From the NCBI RefSeq assembly GCF_000182925.2, contig NC_026504.1, positions 2,666,001 to 2,730,000 on the forward strand: DNA of 64,000 nt. Reading direction: 5' to 3'. A program made the position numbers and the translations under genes. The notes below the pieces were generated by a model, which saw only the letters and a list, made by a program, of their open reading frames with translations, had not been told where the DNA came from and did not search any database. Origin of the DNA: Neurospora crassa OR74A (lineage: Eukaryota; Ascomycota; Sordariomycetes; Sordariales; Sordariaceae). Below are positions 1-12,400 of this stretch, one piece after another. Every line of letters begins with the position of its first letter. Position 1 is the first letter of the stretch.

Positions 1-1678
1 ACTTCCTTGGAGAAAGGACTGCAGATTCTCGGTTAGATTCTGTGCCAGCCAAAAAGCCAACATGGGCTACCTCTCCGTTGGAAAAACCCAAGCGGAAAAG
101 GAGTAGCGCCGAAGCCTCTGGAGCCAGAAAGGATACAGAGACCGGCTTCGAAGAGGTATTTCCTTCGCAAAGCGAGCTTCAAGCGTGGTTCAAAGAATTT
201 ACGTCCGAGCGATCCAATTTCGAAGCCCCCGCTCAGTCAGTACCACTGGAGCTTCTCCAAATGCGCGTCAAGAAATCCTTTGAACAGGACAAGGTGGAGA
301 GCGAGAAGGAGATGAGAAGACTCGAGGGAGCGGGGTTTTCAGGGCCTATAAAGATGGATCCCCGTCATGGGACTGTCGGGCCCATCACTCTTCGTCAACC
401 TAGGGACGAGTTCGACACTCTGGTGTCCTCAGTCGACATGGAGGAGAAACCAGCAGTCGAGCAGAGCGACGAAGACGGCGGGCCAGCAATCATTGTGCTT
501 GACTGTGTCTCCCGCTCCCTTCTAGAGTCCGACTTTCGTCACATTGCCGGTCATGGCCAGCATGTAGACGGGTGGACTTATGGCCTTGTCAAGGGTACGT
601 TTGCGAGACTCGTGTGATATACTGTAGCGTCTTGGGTTCGTTGGAACCACCTGCGACTTCTCAATACTGACATTGAATCCTCTGACCAGTTGTCCAATCC
701 CGATCCCGAACTACACATGAACCACAAGGCTGTTATTTCCTCTTCTTTGACAATGAGTCCAATGCTCGAGCATACATAAATGTTCTGGAACGCTTGCATA
801 ATAAGTCACGTCAGCGTTTGCCAAAAGAATGGCGACAGACGACCACGGCCACGCCGACACCGGTTCAACCTGCTGGGGAGCCAGAAGGCTCAGAAGATGT
901 GGAAGAAAGCGCCGACGAGCTTCCGGACGTGGATGAACAACAGGGGGATGGCCTCGGCAAACGCAGTGAATATGCCGTCGCCACTTCCATCCCAGACGAT
1001 GACGGCCTGGACGCTGCTCGCTACACATTACTGCCCCCTACAGCGCCCCTGCATTACCAAATCTTCACCAGAGACAACATCCTCGAATTCGAGAACATAC
1101 GGGAGGCAAGTAAGGGCCTGCGGCCTCAGCAGCTTCTCTCACAACCAAAATCCAAGCGTAGTGGAGCAGGCTCCTTCATATCCCCGCCTCCCAACGACCT
1201 CATCAACTACGCCCAAGACCCTCAGATAGAGCATAGCAGAAACAGCGCCCTAGTGCACCTCGTCGGGACCAAAATGACCATTCGGGCCTTGCGCACCGCC
1301 ATTGAAATCGACTCCGAGGCGCGCAACTATCCGTGGCAATTGCTTCAAGAGGAGGAGCCAGCGGCGACGACTTCTACAGCAAGGAAGACGACGGAGCAGC
1401 AAGGAAAGGATGAAGAGGATGCAGCAATCAAGCCCATCTTATCCACGCTCTCCACCATCAAGTTCAGCAAGTTCAACGAGTACAGAATCGAGCACGAGCT
1501 GGACGAGTTCTCGGGCGGTCAGATGGATGAAGGGGAGATGCGCGGGTTTTCACGGTTCGTGGTCTCGTTTGCGGACGTGAGTGAGGCTAGGAGGTTTGTC
1601 AGGACGTGGCACAAGAGGGAGATGCTGGATCCGAGGACTGAGAGGATGGTGCTTGTTAATGTCACGTCTCTTTGGTAG
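1..1678 (+). CDS. hypothetical protein with two RRM-like folds, 5' end outside the window
   Basis: Exons are <1..594 and 690..1678, with an intron at 595..689 (donor GTACGT, acceptor CAG). Joining them keeps the frame and removes the stop that follows the donor. The frame is open to base 1 with no ATG, so the N-terminus lies upstream. After a basic, charged N-terminal part there is an alternation of hydrophobic strands and helices beginning AIIVLDCVSRSLLESDF and ending CYFLFFDNESNARAYINVLE, which resembles an RRM beta-alpha-beta-beta-alpha-beta unit. A second such unit seems to start at ALVHLVGTKMTIRALRTAIE and end at FSRFVVSFADVSEARRFVRT near the C-terminus. The linkers are Glu/Asp-rich. I do not recognise a named family. 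An RNA-binding role is an inference from predicted fold only. Confidence 0.75.
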
Positions 1679-4504
1679 GGCAATTTTCTAGTATTAATGT
1701 GGAATGCAGTTAGGCGCGTGGATGTAGATCACGTTGTTTGCATATGGAGGGATTTGTATAGTGGTATGGATGGGCTCTATGTACTATTCCATGTATATTA
1801 TTTCCTTCGATGATGGATAGAGAAAACCAGCCATGGCGTCTAGGCAGGCCAACCTCGTTCCTCTTCACTTTGGAAACAGGCACACGCTCATCTCCAGGCG
1901 GTATGTGCCACAAAAATAACGAAAGGGGCTGTTTAGATCCCCTGCCCCCCGCGCCCCTCAAGACTGACTCTAGACCTATTGGGCATTGCCTTACTTTGTG
2001 AGATTGTCCGGTTCACGTCGTACAAGTGATACAGTGCCCTCTCTTTGTCGTTGTTGTCCTCATCCACTGTGTTGTCGTATTATGCCTGCCTGCCCGCCCT
2101 AAGGTCTTCACTTCGTTGCCTGCCTGCCCCAAACTGGACGCCGTCTGTGTTATGCCCCCGGTGAATCGACCAACGAATATGTGTCTGGGTCTCAAGAGCC
2201 GTCATCTCATCCTCTGTTCGTTTTTGAGTTTTCTCTGGCCAGTCTTACCGTCCTTCACGACTCACATGGCTGGTTGGCCTTGTTGTCGTCAGGAATCGCC
2301 AAAGCAAGCGAATGGACCTGATCTGGGATCGGTTAGGGCTACCAACTATGGGCGAGCACGAGGGGATCTGGACAAAGTACCCAGGGCCAGGCTCCCAGGA
2401 CAGGCTCCCCTGGTACCTATAATTTCGAGCCCCTGTCCCAGTTTTTGGAGCTCGCTAGGTAGACAAGGACAGGCAGCTTTCTTCTATTCTGCCTCAGAAC
2501 GTAAAACTCACTCACCATGGACTTCTGGCACATCTTCAAGTCGAATCAAACTTGGAATTGGGTTTGCAAATCAAAGTCCAAACGTGACTTGACCAGTTTC
2601 AGGGAGCGATTTTCTACTAGAATTGGATTTGGGTAGATTTGACTTGCTGGGTGGGATTTCTGGTTGTTGTGGAGGTAGGTACTTGCTTTTACCCAATTTT
2701 ATCATCCATCCCATGTCATGAGCGGTCGGGGCAAGCAGCCCCTTCCGTCCACCCTTGAGCGGGAAACTGGGGGGCAGCAGGGCAGGCATGGATGTCTCCC
2801 GCGGGGATAGGCAGTGGAAAATGCCGTGCGTTGCGGGACTGTGGAAAGGTCTTTGAGGGCTGGAACGAAGGTTACATTTTCGATAGAACTGCTCTGCTAA
2901 AAGACATGCTAAAACGAGCCTGGACCGATAGACTGACGACGGACTGAATTACATTCCTTGCTCGATCGTTTTGAATCCTTTCACGTCTGGGCCCCGTCTG
3001 CGATAGGAAGAGAGGGTAGCCGGAGAAGACGCCGAAATGTCCAAGTGGAGAGGCAGGAATGGGATTCAGAGCTCCTACATACAGTATGGAAGGCAGACAC
3101 CGGTCCTGGTACCGTATATGGGACTGAGGTGTGGACGAGGGGCTACCTCTACCGCTGCGTTCCCCGTTCTTGCCTGGTCTCTGTTCCATCTCTTCTGCAT
3201 CTTTTCTGTTTCCGTGAACCGTTACGGAAGTGGATTCCAGGTAACTAACTGAGAGGTGTCGCGGTTGACAGCTGGCCCGGTACCGAAGCATCCGACGACC
3301 ACGTACACCAAGATTGTACTTCTGTGTTGTCACACTTCTGGCTGTTACTTCACCTTGCAAGAACACTAAGAACTCATTCAAGGAACCGTTTCCTTTCTTT
3401 TTCTTCTTTTTGCTAATCCGTATTCATAATGACTGTGTACACTACTTACCGTTGATGCGCCATACTTAGCTACAGTATGTAGAAGAGGCTATGTACCAGC
3501 TACCCATGCGGGCTCTTCACCTGGGTGGCGCTGATCAGCCGTCTGGAAGTCAACACACCTGGTTAACTCTCTGGCGTACTTGACTGTAACGGACTCTGTT
3601 AGTGCAGAGGTAGTCCAAGAAGTAGCTTGGTAGGGTAGGCGGAAAGTTCCACCCACACACGCAACAACCGAAGATGGGGTAGGTACAGGTAGGTGTTAGT
3701 GCCCGCCCGTCATTGCTTTTGCACTTCAACTTTTTCCTTTTCTTCTGCCAGGGCAGCATCACCCCCAGTCTCGTCGTCGGAAGCAGGACATTTGAGCCGA
3801 ACCGATTACACTAAACTACCACTGTCATTTCATTCCTTGCTTTTGCCGTTGCATAGTATGATATCAATCCCATCCCCAGTCTCTTCTCCAGCAATAATCG
3901 CCATCGTCTGATGTTGTCCTCTCCAACAATCGCTGGATCCATCTTCAACACAGCAAACACCTCCTTTGGGCGCTTTGGGTTTCGACAGGACGGTTTGACC
4001 TTGAGTAACGGTCAAATAGAGTTGACTAAGGGCCTCGAACGCGCACCCCCCTTCTCTTCTCCCACCTCCGAACCGAAACGTCGGCCGTTGTCGCCCTGGG
4101 AGATTGAGACCGTCGTCAAGCTCCTACCCGCTAGCCAACCATTCCCTTGCCCAACCATTGCCCCCTCACACGATACCTAGCCAGCCCAGACCAGACCCAT
4201 AACAGGCTCTTCCCTGGACCGGAGCAGTCACCACCTACCCGGTCACCACCTCCTCACCAGAGCTCACCACACCAGTCAAGACCCGCTCTGTGTCTGCACC
4301 GAACCGACGACATTCCCGTGCAGTGGAACATCACCTCCTCCAAGTCAGAGCGCTGCTGCTGCTGCATTGTGCCGGTCCTGGTAACCGCTGTATACAACGC
4401 AACAACCCATACAGAGATACAAGACGACGTGACAGCGCCATCTCTGTGTCCTACTCTCCTCTCTGTCACTCTGTCACAATACGGATTTCTTTCCCGGCTA
4501 ACTT

Positions 4505-4522
4505 ACAACAACAACAACAACA
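4505..4522 (+). repeat. (CAA)n microsatellite
   Basis: Six uninterrupted ACA/CAA units in the presumed leader of the PAS gene. Confidence 0.8.
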
Positions 4523-4625
4523 GACAACAGACCCAGATGCGTTGAGGTGCTGTCCTGCTTGTCGACTTGTATCCTTTTTGCTTAGTAAAGGTACTGGTGA
4601 TCTGCTGTCTGTCCTCCCATCCAGC

Positions 4626-4653
4626 CAGTCAGTCAGTCAGTCAGTCAGTCAGT
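4626..4653 (+). repeat. (CAGT)7 microsatellite
   Basis: Seven perfect CAGT units, preceded by an imperfect CAGC, in non-coding DNA upstream of the PAS gene. Confidence 0.9.
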
Positions 4654-5267
4654 GGTGACTGGTGCTCTGCACACATCATCCCAAAGGAGCTGGACCACCT
4701 GCCAAATCAGTTTTCAACCACCTGAACCCTTATACCGCCGTTAGCTTGACGTTACTCAAAATCAGAAAACATTTGCCGTCCTCCAGCCAGCTGTGCGCCA
4801 TCGCTCTCGCTCAACTCTGTCTCTCCCTCCTCTCTCTCACTCTCCGTCTCTTCCACGCCTTTCTCCTAGGTCCCAGGTTCCCCGGTCCAGCTCGCCAAAA
4901 ATCCAGAGCATCTCAATATCGGCCATCGGGCATCCCTGAGCTTTCTCTCCTCTCCAAGTCTGCTGCTTTTGGTTTGCCTTTGGATCTTTCTTGTTCTTCA
5001 CGCGGTACACTGCACCAGCAACAGAGGACAAGCACCCTGTCTACTGTCTTGGTACTATCTTAAAGTACAGACTTCCTGTGCCCCTCCCGTGCTTGGCTCC
5101 TTGGACATCTCTCCCAAACTATCTTTCCACAGCCAAGCGTTGGAGCTGCCTATCATACCCGACTTCCCCCGTTTGCGCATGGCGATATCGTTGTAGTTAT
5201 CCTACTTACAGAAGCTCAAGCAAGGCCAGCTCGTTGGAGCGGCCGGCGTTAAGCACCCGCCTACAAC

Positions 5268-7446
5268 ATGGATATCGAGCAGACGTTTATGACTATTCAC
5301 AGTGGGTTGGACTCAATTGACATCCCCCGTCATCCTGTCTCGATGCTCGGATGGGAGATTGCGGCGGGCGCAATCCCGATGACGAGCATTTCGGGACTCT
5401 GTACAATGTTTGACTGACTCCCAATCCTCCGTTGCAGACCTGACAGCAAAGGCGAATATCCTGTTCGCATCCGACTCCATCCTCGACATTCTAGGCTATC
5501 ATCCAGACGAGGTCAGGGGAAAATCATGCTTTGACCACTTCCATCCAGATGACGTGGCACTTGCCCGCCGTGTTCACCAGGAAGGCGTGCTGCTCGATAA
5601 GGCAGCTGTTTTGCACTATACCAGAATCGCCTCGAGAGATGGCAAGTGGATTAATTGCGAATGTTGTTTTACCGTCGTTCACGATGTGCTTGTGGCGAGC
5701 ACCAGTGTTTACCTAGGTGGCTTGAAAAGTGAGAGTAGGTGTTTTCTCGGCACCCAGTGATGCCACTACTGTTAACCTTGATGTGTAGGGAGAAAGCTTG
5801 ATGCGCCGCATATTGAGCGGATCTTCTCATCAGCACCTCGAGACCCCAGGTATCATATGCTCGAGCACATGTCGCCCAAGTTCACCATGCCTCCAGCGGG
5901 CCGCGAACCTCGTGCAGCGCTCATCCTCAACCGCTTCACTCGGAACCTCAGCATCATGTTCGCAACTAATGCAGTTGAGTCCATACTTGGCATAAGCCCA
6001 GAGGAAATCAAGGACAAGCCCTTCTACGAGTGTATTCAGGAAAACTGCTTGCAGGAAGCCATCCAGGTTCTAGAGAGTGCAAAGGCCAACGAATCGATTG
6101 CATATCTTCGCTTTTGGTTTCGGGATCCACGCATAGGCACAGATGGCCAGGATGATGAGGAAGAGGAGGACGAAGACGAAGACGATAACGACTCGGGTGA
6201 AGAGGAAAGTGACGAGGACGATGATGAGGTGGAATATTTGGGAAGCAGGGCTAAAGGTTCAAAAGGCAGGGTCGTCAGACGGGACGATGATCAGATGGAT
6301 ATTGATGACAGACCGTCAAGAGGGGAGGGAAGGGGTGAAGCAAAGGAACCAGACCGCCGACCCTCCAGTTTTGAGTTGGAGGCAGTTGTGTCTTGTACTT
6401 CGGACGGGCTTGTCGTGGTGCTCCGAAGAGCACGGCCACAGGTCCCCGAGCACGTACCTCAACCGGTACCGGTTTTCACTTACGAGAACGGTCTCTTCGC
6501 TGCACCATGGGGTCTCCGTCCAATTGAGCCTTCTGTGCCGCCAGAACTCTTACACATATTCAGACCCCCCCTATTACCCCAGCACATGCCGCTCAAAGAA
6601 AACGTAAGGGCAGCCGGTGGTCCGCCGATGGACCAGCTGATGAGGTCCATTCGCGATGTCGCAGTCTTTGCCTGGGCTCTGGTTGGCATCAACGGCAACA
6701 TTGCAAATTACGCACACGGTTTTCCCCCAAGAGATGAGACGCAGCCGCCAGCGGCGGATGGTCGGTATCAACCCGGGCGGGACAGTCGAGCGTCAAATCA
6801 CCACCTCGCGCATTGTAGGGAATATTACAACCCTAACAACGGACGGTCTCTCGCGGCGACAGCAAGGGCATCATCCCCACCAGAATATCCCTCACGGCAA
6901 CAAGCGCTCCCGAGCGGAAGTGGAAGTGGAAGCGGGTGTACGTGTCGTGGTGCTGGTGCTGGTTCTTTAACCCAACGTCAACACACACCCGGGATGTTAT
7001 TTTATGCACCACCGCCACCACAGCAACAACCACAACAACGCGGATTCGAGTCACGACCGGGGTATCAATCCCAAGCAGGTGGAGTGTTCTGCCGTGGCGC
7101 TCTACAGCAGCCAAGCGAGGAACCTGGTTCACCTGTACCATCATCTTCAATTTCTCCAATCATGCAGCAGCAGCAGCAGCAGCAGCAGCACTACCATCGT
7201 ACCCCCCCTCTCCGGCCTCACCACCATCATTCTCCTTCTCCGATGTTGTCTCCTCGCCGAGGAGCTACCCCTGAATCGGAATATGCTCCTGCTCCCACCC
7301 CGGCACCACCCGCGAGGCACGACCTACCTCCAGAGCCTTGGACCGCTGCGTCGGCAGCAACGGCAACGGCAACGGCCAGTACGACGACTCAAGCGGCACC
7401 GGATGGGAACGAGATGAGGAGAAATTCGAGGTTTTTGTGGCAATAA
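5268..7446 (+). CDS. PAS-domain protein with acidic and glutamine-rich low-complexity regions
   Basis: Exons 5268..5301, 5438..5734 and 5789..7446 give 662 aa. Intron 1 (GTGGGT...CAG) and intron 2 (GTAGGT...TAG) both join in phase, and the start is the ATG of MDIEQTF. Residues about 10-110 form a PAS domain: SDSILDILGYHPDEVRGKS and FHPDDVALARRVH are the usual PAS helices, followed by the strand pattern ending in STSVYLGG. Residues about 140-220 look like a second PAS (MFATNAVESILGISPEEIKD). A run of almost pure Asp/Glu follows at about 231-258, next to a basic patch suggestive of nuclear import. The last 200 residues are Pro/Ser/Gln-rich with a short polyglutamine run at about 568. No GATA zinc finger follows, so this is not WC-1 or WC-2 as read. 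PAS proteins of this layout are signalling or transcriptional regulators, but the ligand is unknown. The tail beyond about residue 430 is only low-complexity sequence, so its frame is less certain. Confidence 0.8.
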
Positions 7447-7704
7447 ACTCTTATGAAGCATGTACTACATGCGGCATGAAGGGGTCGGCTGTTTTGTTCC
7501 TTCCTCTGACTTTCCCCCCTTTGTCGTTTCCACACATTTTCACAAAGTTTTCATTCAAAAGATTATGGTTATGGGTGTGAATATCACTTCTCTTTCTTCA
7601 GTATTCAAGGACGCAAAGAGATGAAACCAAAAGGAAAAGGCCAGACCCTTGACAATATCTTAGATGTCTTACTCCTCTCATATTACCGTGTTTTTTTACT
7701 TTCT

Positions 7705-7739
<35 letters not shown>

Positions 7740-8343
7740 CATATACTTCAAAAGCTAGTTGATGTTGGTCATGTGAACGTCTTATACCTCTCGCAACTTA
7801 TAATCACGGGAATGGGCATGAATGGGATGGACAGCAAATGGCCTGGTCAGAGTAGCTGGTTATACTACTATACCTATGGAATCTGATATGAAAAAGCCGG
7901 GTTGACCGATTCAAAGCTCTAATGTATCGTATCGTATTGCATCGTATCGCATGGGTTGGCGGGCACCCATGCAGACCAATTGATATGGATGAATGAATGA
8001 AAATAATTTAGAGGAGGGAACAATGTTATCTGATGTACACTACTATGCTGTTAGTAGGAGGGGGGGCCTCATGAACCCCGGCCTTGTCGATGCGACTATA
8101 CCGGGTTCAAGACGTGAACAAATTGTTGAACTGTAAATATACCAGGCTATATTCATCTGTTTGTGAGGTGGTGAATCAAATCGGTACGGTGCCAATCCAT
8201 ATCTATGAAGAATATATGTGTGTTTTCGCCTTTATTTTGCCTCCCTAAAGTTTTGGCTTTCACTTTCCGCCTTTCCCCTTCCTTGCCTTCCTTCCCATTC
8301 CCCCCTTTCGCGTTGCCTTCCTTGACCCAACCCAAGGCAGCCT
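7447..8343. other. convergent 3' region between the PAS gene and psy2
   Basis: Gene-free stretch between two tail-to-tail stop codons. It holds a 33-nt poly-T tract, a cluster of ATCGTATCG-like short repeats near 7925-7950, and from 8205 to 8340 a C/T-rich stretch that would be the A/G-rich 3' UTR of psy2 on the minus strand. Confidence 0.6.
7707..7739 (+). repeat. poly-T tract of 33 nt
   Basis: Uninterrupted thymidine run downstream of the PAS stop codon. It may be a simple homopolymer expansion or a polyadenylation-region element of the opposing transcript. Confidence 0.9.
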
Positions 8344-11300
8344 CTAGTCTTTCATTGCGTTTGGATCTTCTTCTTCTTCCCCTTCCACTTCTTGTACCAC
8401 TGACTTTGAAGTCTCCTTCCCCTCCTCCTTCTCCTCTCTTTCTCCTATCCTCACATTTTCCTTTCCTGATGCAGTTGTAGCACCCGTTGTTATTGAAGTT
8501 TCTTGCGCTTTATCATTCGCGCTAGTCGTTGTTGTATTGGGATCTGCCTCCGGCTCCGAAGGTTTCCCACCACCACCACCACCAAGCATGCTTTTGACTT
8601 TGGAAGAGATATTGAAAGCAATTTTCTTTGGTGTGCTTAGACTCGTAGTGACGGCGGTGGCAGCAGCTAGAGGGGAAGCAGGGTTAGGAGATGTGCGATC
8701 TGCCATTGAAGTACCATTGTCCTCGGTGGTGGCACCCTCGGCCGCAGGTCCATCATCCTCAGAGATACCCATCTTCTTGCGAATGTCTGCACCGGCGCTC
8801 GCGGCACTGGCATTGCTCCCTCGGCGCTTGGACTGCAGTAACTTGTCGAACGCATCGTCATCCTCGTCTTCTTCACGGCGCCGCTTCTCAGAGATCCTCT
8901 CTGGCGGGGTGGCGACAACGGCGGCAGCGGCGGCTGTGGCCGGCCCACCTTTTGTTGGTGTTACTGGTGGTTCGCCGTTCGACTTTGCGCTGTTGTCTTC
9001 ATCGTCCTTCTTTGCTGGGGCAGTTGCCTCATCACCCGCCACGCCGTCTTCATCATCCGAGCCGTATTCGACTAAGGGCTTCAGCAGAGGAAGAGTAGTA
9101 GCGGTGCCGTTGGTACGATGGGAGTCATTTTGAGGTCCTTCATCCTCTTCGTCCGATACGCCGTTCCAGTATTCCTCTTGAGCCTGGTCGACGGTGAGTT
9201 GTTCCTCCATCAGACCGGAGGTCGGCCTCGTCGGTCTCCTTTCGCTCTCGGCCGCAGTTGGTCCCTCATCTTCGTCTTCATCCATGAAATACTCGGGATT
9301 GGTTGTGTAGCCTTCCGTCTGGTCGTACCGACTGACCATTTCGCGGAAGGTATCCATGTGCGACAGCGCCATAATCTTTTCCCGGTAATTTTCCACGAGG
9401 TGCTTAATTAGGTCCTTAACATTCTCCTTATTAATGAGGACGAAAAGATCGAGGCAAGCTGAACAAAGAAGGTTGTCGCGGGTAATCGCTCTTAATAGCA
9501 CATCGAGAATAGGGCCGAGAATTTGCTTCTCTGCAATGTGCTTCATGTAAAATTCGTCGTTCATCAATACCAGTTGCTTGATAAATCGAATGGCCACTAA
9601 AAGCAGTTAACATGCAGGTTAGCCTCCTCTGCTCGACAATTTAACCATTGTTCCCAAGTTGCTGTGCCTACCGAGCTGCAGATGCTTTTGCTTGCATGAA
9701 AGCAACTGAACGAAGCGCTGTGCCAGACTGTGGGTGATGAGGAAGTACTTGGCCCTGTGTTGGTGTTGTCGGATGAAGGAGCAGAGTATGTCGTTCAGGT
9801 AGCCGAAGATGTACTCCTGCATGGGCTGGAACTTCAACTCCGTCTGCCCTTCGAGATCGAGCAGTGGCTTAAAAAGCCTGGCGGCCGAGTTTTCATAGAA
9901 GTGCTGTATCAGAAGTTCTTGCTGCGGGTCGATGCTCTGAAGCTGTCTCAATCGCTGCTGGTTGGGAGGATACTCTCTTGCATCTGGCGGCATGATCGGC
10001 GCCACATCGAGCAAAATCCGAAGGGCATCCTGCATTTGCGACTTGACACCGAGATCAACCTCAACCAGAAGAAGGTCGATGATCACATCAGTGAGAGGCT
10101 TCTGACGTTCCTGCAGCTGTCGGTAAATCGTATGCCGAACCATCTGGGGATCGTGATCAATCATGGCCACGAGGATATCAGTAGCATGAACTCGTACAGT
10201 GACGTCGTGATCACACAAGCCGAAGTTAATGACACGAACAAGACCATGACCAAGGAAATTGGTATACAGATTTTGCCTTGCTGGTGGTTGAAGATTCTTG
10301 GCGATGGCACAGCAATCGTGGAGGAAAGTAACGGCCTGTTTTTTGCGTAGGTGTTGCGCAGAGGGGTCGGCGAATATCGAGAAGAGGTCGTTTAGGAACC
10401 CACCGTTAGTCTGGATATGGTTGATGATATCAACCTGGTTGAAGAAGATGAGCGAGTTGAGGACGGAGAAGGTCGGGTCATCTAGGATTCGGGCCAGAAC
10501 CACATCCTTGAGATACAGCAAGCGGAAGGTCTGTTGAATCTTGCGCCGGATTGTATCATCCTCAATCTTGACCACCTCCTTGAAACGGGTCTGGTTGCTC
10601 AACCACTGCCGGTGGTTCGCCTTGTGCTTCGGGAAGTCGGGATCGTACTCGAGGGCACCCACCACACCGAGGACACATTCATCAGAAACAGCCTTTTCAA
10701 TGATTGCAGTGTCGTTTAGGAGGAGCATCGTCTTGGTCATGTTGCAAAGACGAAATAGGTCGTCGAGGCTCTCGAGATCTTCCGCCATCTCGACTAGGTT
10801 GCCTAATGAGGGTATGATGTCGTGCTCCATGATGGACTTGACCAGCATCTCGCGGCCATTAGCGGTATTGGACATCTGGCGCATGATATTCTCGAGGTCG
10901 GGTAGGTTCGCCAGATCGGCCGGGGGGAGCGTGAAAGTCGAGTTTGACATATCCATAGTAAGATCCTCGGAGAGACTGTCGTCGGCGCCGCCCAGGACAT
11001 TGTGGAAGGTTTGTTGGACGCCGTCAATAAATTTCCTGACATGATGATTAACGGGCGCATACATTGACGAATCGCGGAGATGGGACCAACCATATCATGG
11101 CGCAACCCTCGGCTTCCTGGAAGCTCAAGGCCATATCCACATTGTTCTCGGTCCATACAATCAGGGTATCTGTAAAGACAGTTAGCAGTGCGATGGTGGG
11201 GGTCGACGGTAATGGTTCAGGGCAACGCGCCTTGTTGTTTTTGAAAGCCATCGTCTTTAACGATCTTGGTCTCGAGTAGAAGCCGGTCGGGGTGGTCTTC

Positions 11301-11465
11301 GGATTCGACGATAACGCGGGGCTCCTTTGGCTGGTTCTCCTGGACGGGGACGAACTGGGCGGTGCAGAAGCCGGTACCGCGATCGAACCAGTCATTGTTA
11401 CGGAGTTCGTAGACCTTGACGCGCTTCTTGTCCGTTGTGTGATGAGGCACCGGGTGTGCCATCAT
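8344..11465 (-). CDS. psy2: protein phosphatase 4 regulatory subunit 3 (SMEK/Psy2)
   Basis: Exons on the minus strand, 5' to 3': 11465..11231, 11169..11091, 11035..9672, 9596..8344; 976 aa. The PP4 R3 subunit targets the Pph3-type phosphatase to substrates such as phosphorylated H2A and Rad53. The N-terminus has the EVH1/PH-like fold (KKRVKVYELRNNDWFDRGTG, then QKQQDTLIVWTE across splice 1 and MALSFQEAEGCAMIW). The middle is the SMK-1/DUF625 alpha-helical repeat (GGADDSLSEDL, FNQVDIINHIQTNGG, ITHSLAQRFVQLLSCKQKHL). The last 350 residues are acidic and disordered with a KRRREEDEDDDAFDKLL motif, as usual. Splices 2 and 3 are GT-AG and in phase. Splice 1 (11230..11170) only works with a GC donor. 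I chose the first ATG (11465) after an upstream in-frame stop; the frame is open from 11591, so a further 5' exon is possible. Tail-to-tail with the PAS gene. Confidence 0.93.
11170..11230 (-). other. GC-AG intron 1 of psy2
   Basis: Exon 1 must end at QKQQ plus a single G so that G+AT makes the Asp of the conserved QKQQDTLIVW. The next bases are GCGCGT and no GT lies at this position. The acceptor is TTACAG. The intron is 61 nt long. Confidence 0.75.
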
Positions 11466-12400
11466 CAAGGAATCGGCGTCCCCCTCCGGGACGGTCTGAT
11501 CGTGGTCGAGCAGGTCGTCGGACAGATCGATATGCTGGTGCTCAAGAGGTAATTCGGCCCCGGCGTGACTGATAACCGCAAGTGCCGCCACTTTTTATCG
11601 AAGCGATGCGCGCCGGATTCTGCGCGCGATGGGGGAGGGCTGAGGGTCGCACGGGAGCAATCGCGCTAGATAAGGCCGAGGTCTGATGAAACGGGTTGAC
11701 AGTGTGGAGAAGTCGAAGTTCTGGACTTTCGGGGGGAAATTGGGATACGGGCGTCTGGCGCAAGCGGCGTCGGGGGGGTGTGACGTCGCAAGAAAATTGG
11801 GATAATATAGACCAATATTAATTTAGAAAATGAATCGTCCCGCCTTTGGGTTCTGCTGCTCTCACGCCAGGCTGTTACGGGTACGTAGAGGTAGGACGTT
11901 CTGAACTTCTGATAACCCGACGGGCAGCAAGTCGTCGAGCCTTGTGCGGTCGGCTGAAGAAAAGGTCGAGATAGCCTGTATCTGTATCCGCCGGGGGCCA
12001 AGGGTAATACTGTAGAGAGATGTACCAGGAGTAGCAAAGTCGAAGGTAGCGAGCAATAGCGCGATGGCTAGGAGCTGAGGGAGTAAAAAAAGAAACCACA
12101 AAAAAGCACTTGAGAAAAAAAAAAAAAAAAAAACTCGAGATGGCGACTTGGCGATGGAATCTTGTCAGCCGATCTGGGAAGCGCGAAAGGCGATAACGAG
12201 GAAAAGCGCACCTGTCAAGTCGAGATTGAATTGAATGAGACCAGGTAGAGACTACTACTAAGCGCGCCGCAGGGTCAGATTGAAGAAAGTGGCTTAGGCG
12301 TTGCCGCAAGATATGATGAAATCGCGGGTCAATCGCGCTGGGAAATCCCGTTCCTGCTGCAGGCCCAAGGTTGCGACGACCGGCTTCCAGGTTCAGGATG
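11466..12400. promoter_or_regulatory. upstream region of psy2
   Basis: Sequence 5' of psy2 on the minus strand, ending in an A19 tract (12115-12133). It presumably includes promoter, leader and possibly a small 5' exon of psy2. No other gene is supportable. Confidence 0.4.
12115..12133 (+). repeat. poly-A tract of 19 nt
   Basis: Uninterrupted adenosine run about 650 bp upstream of the psy2 start codon. Confidence 0.85.

Larger units (their letters stand above)
1679..5267. other. 3.6-kb non-coding stretch, probably including a long 5' leader of the PAS gene
   Basis: I see no supportable gene here. Open frames exist on both strands (for example 2026..2592) but start at non-ATG codons, have no family resemblance and are broken by low-complexity sequence. 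From about 3.8 kb to 5.26 kb the plus strand becomes C/T-rich, with many short upstream ATG frames. This is the usual look of a long fungal regulatory-gene leader, and the PAS gene starts at 5268. The assignment as leader is inference; a transcription start cannot be read directly. Confidence 0.45.

Noticed and set aside
2026-2592. 188-codon plus-strand frame
   Set aside because: Starts at GTG, has no recognisable motif and lies in sequence with many overlapping frames.
8537-9133. 198-codon plus-strand frame, and another at 9730..10350
   Set aside because: Both are antisense shadows of psy2 exons. The first is composed of Ala/Ser/Pro runs mirroring the acidic tail.
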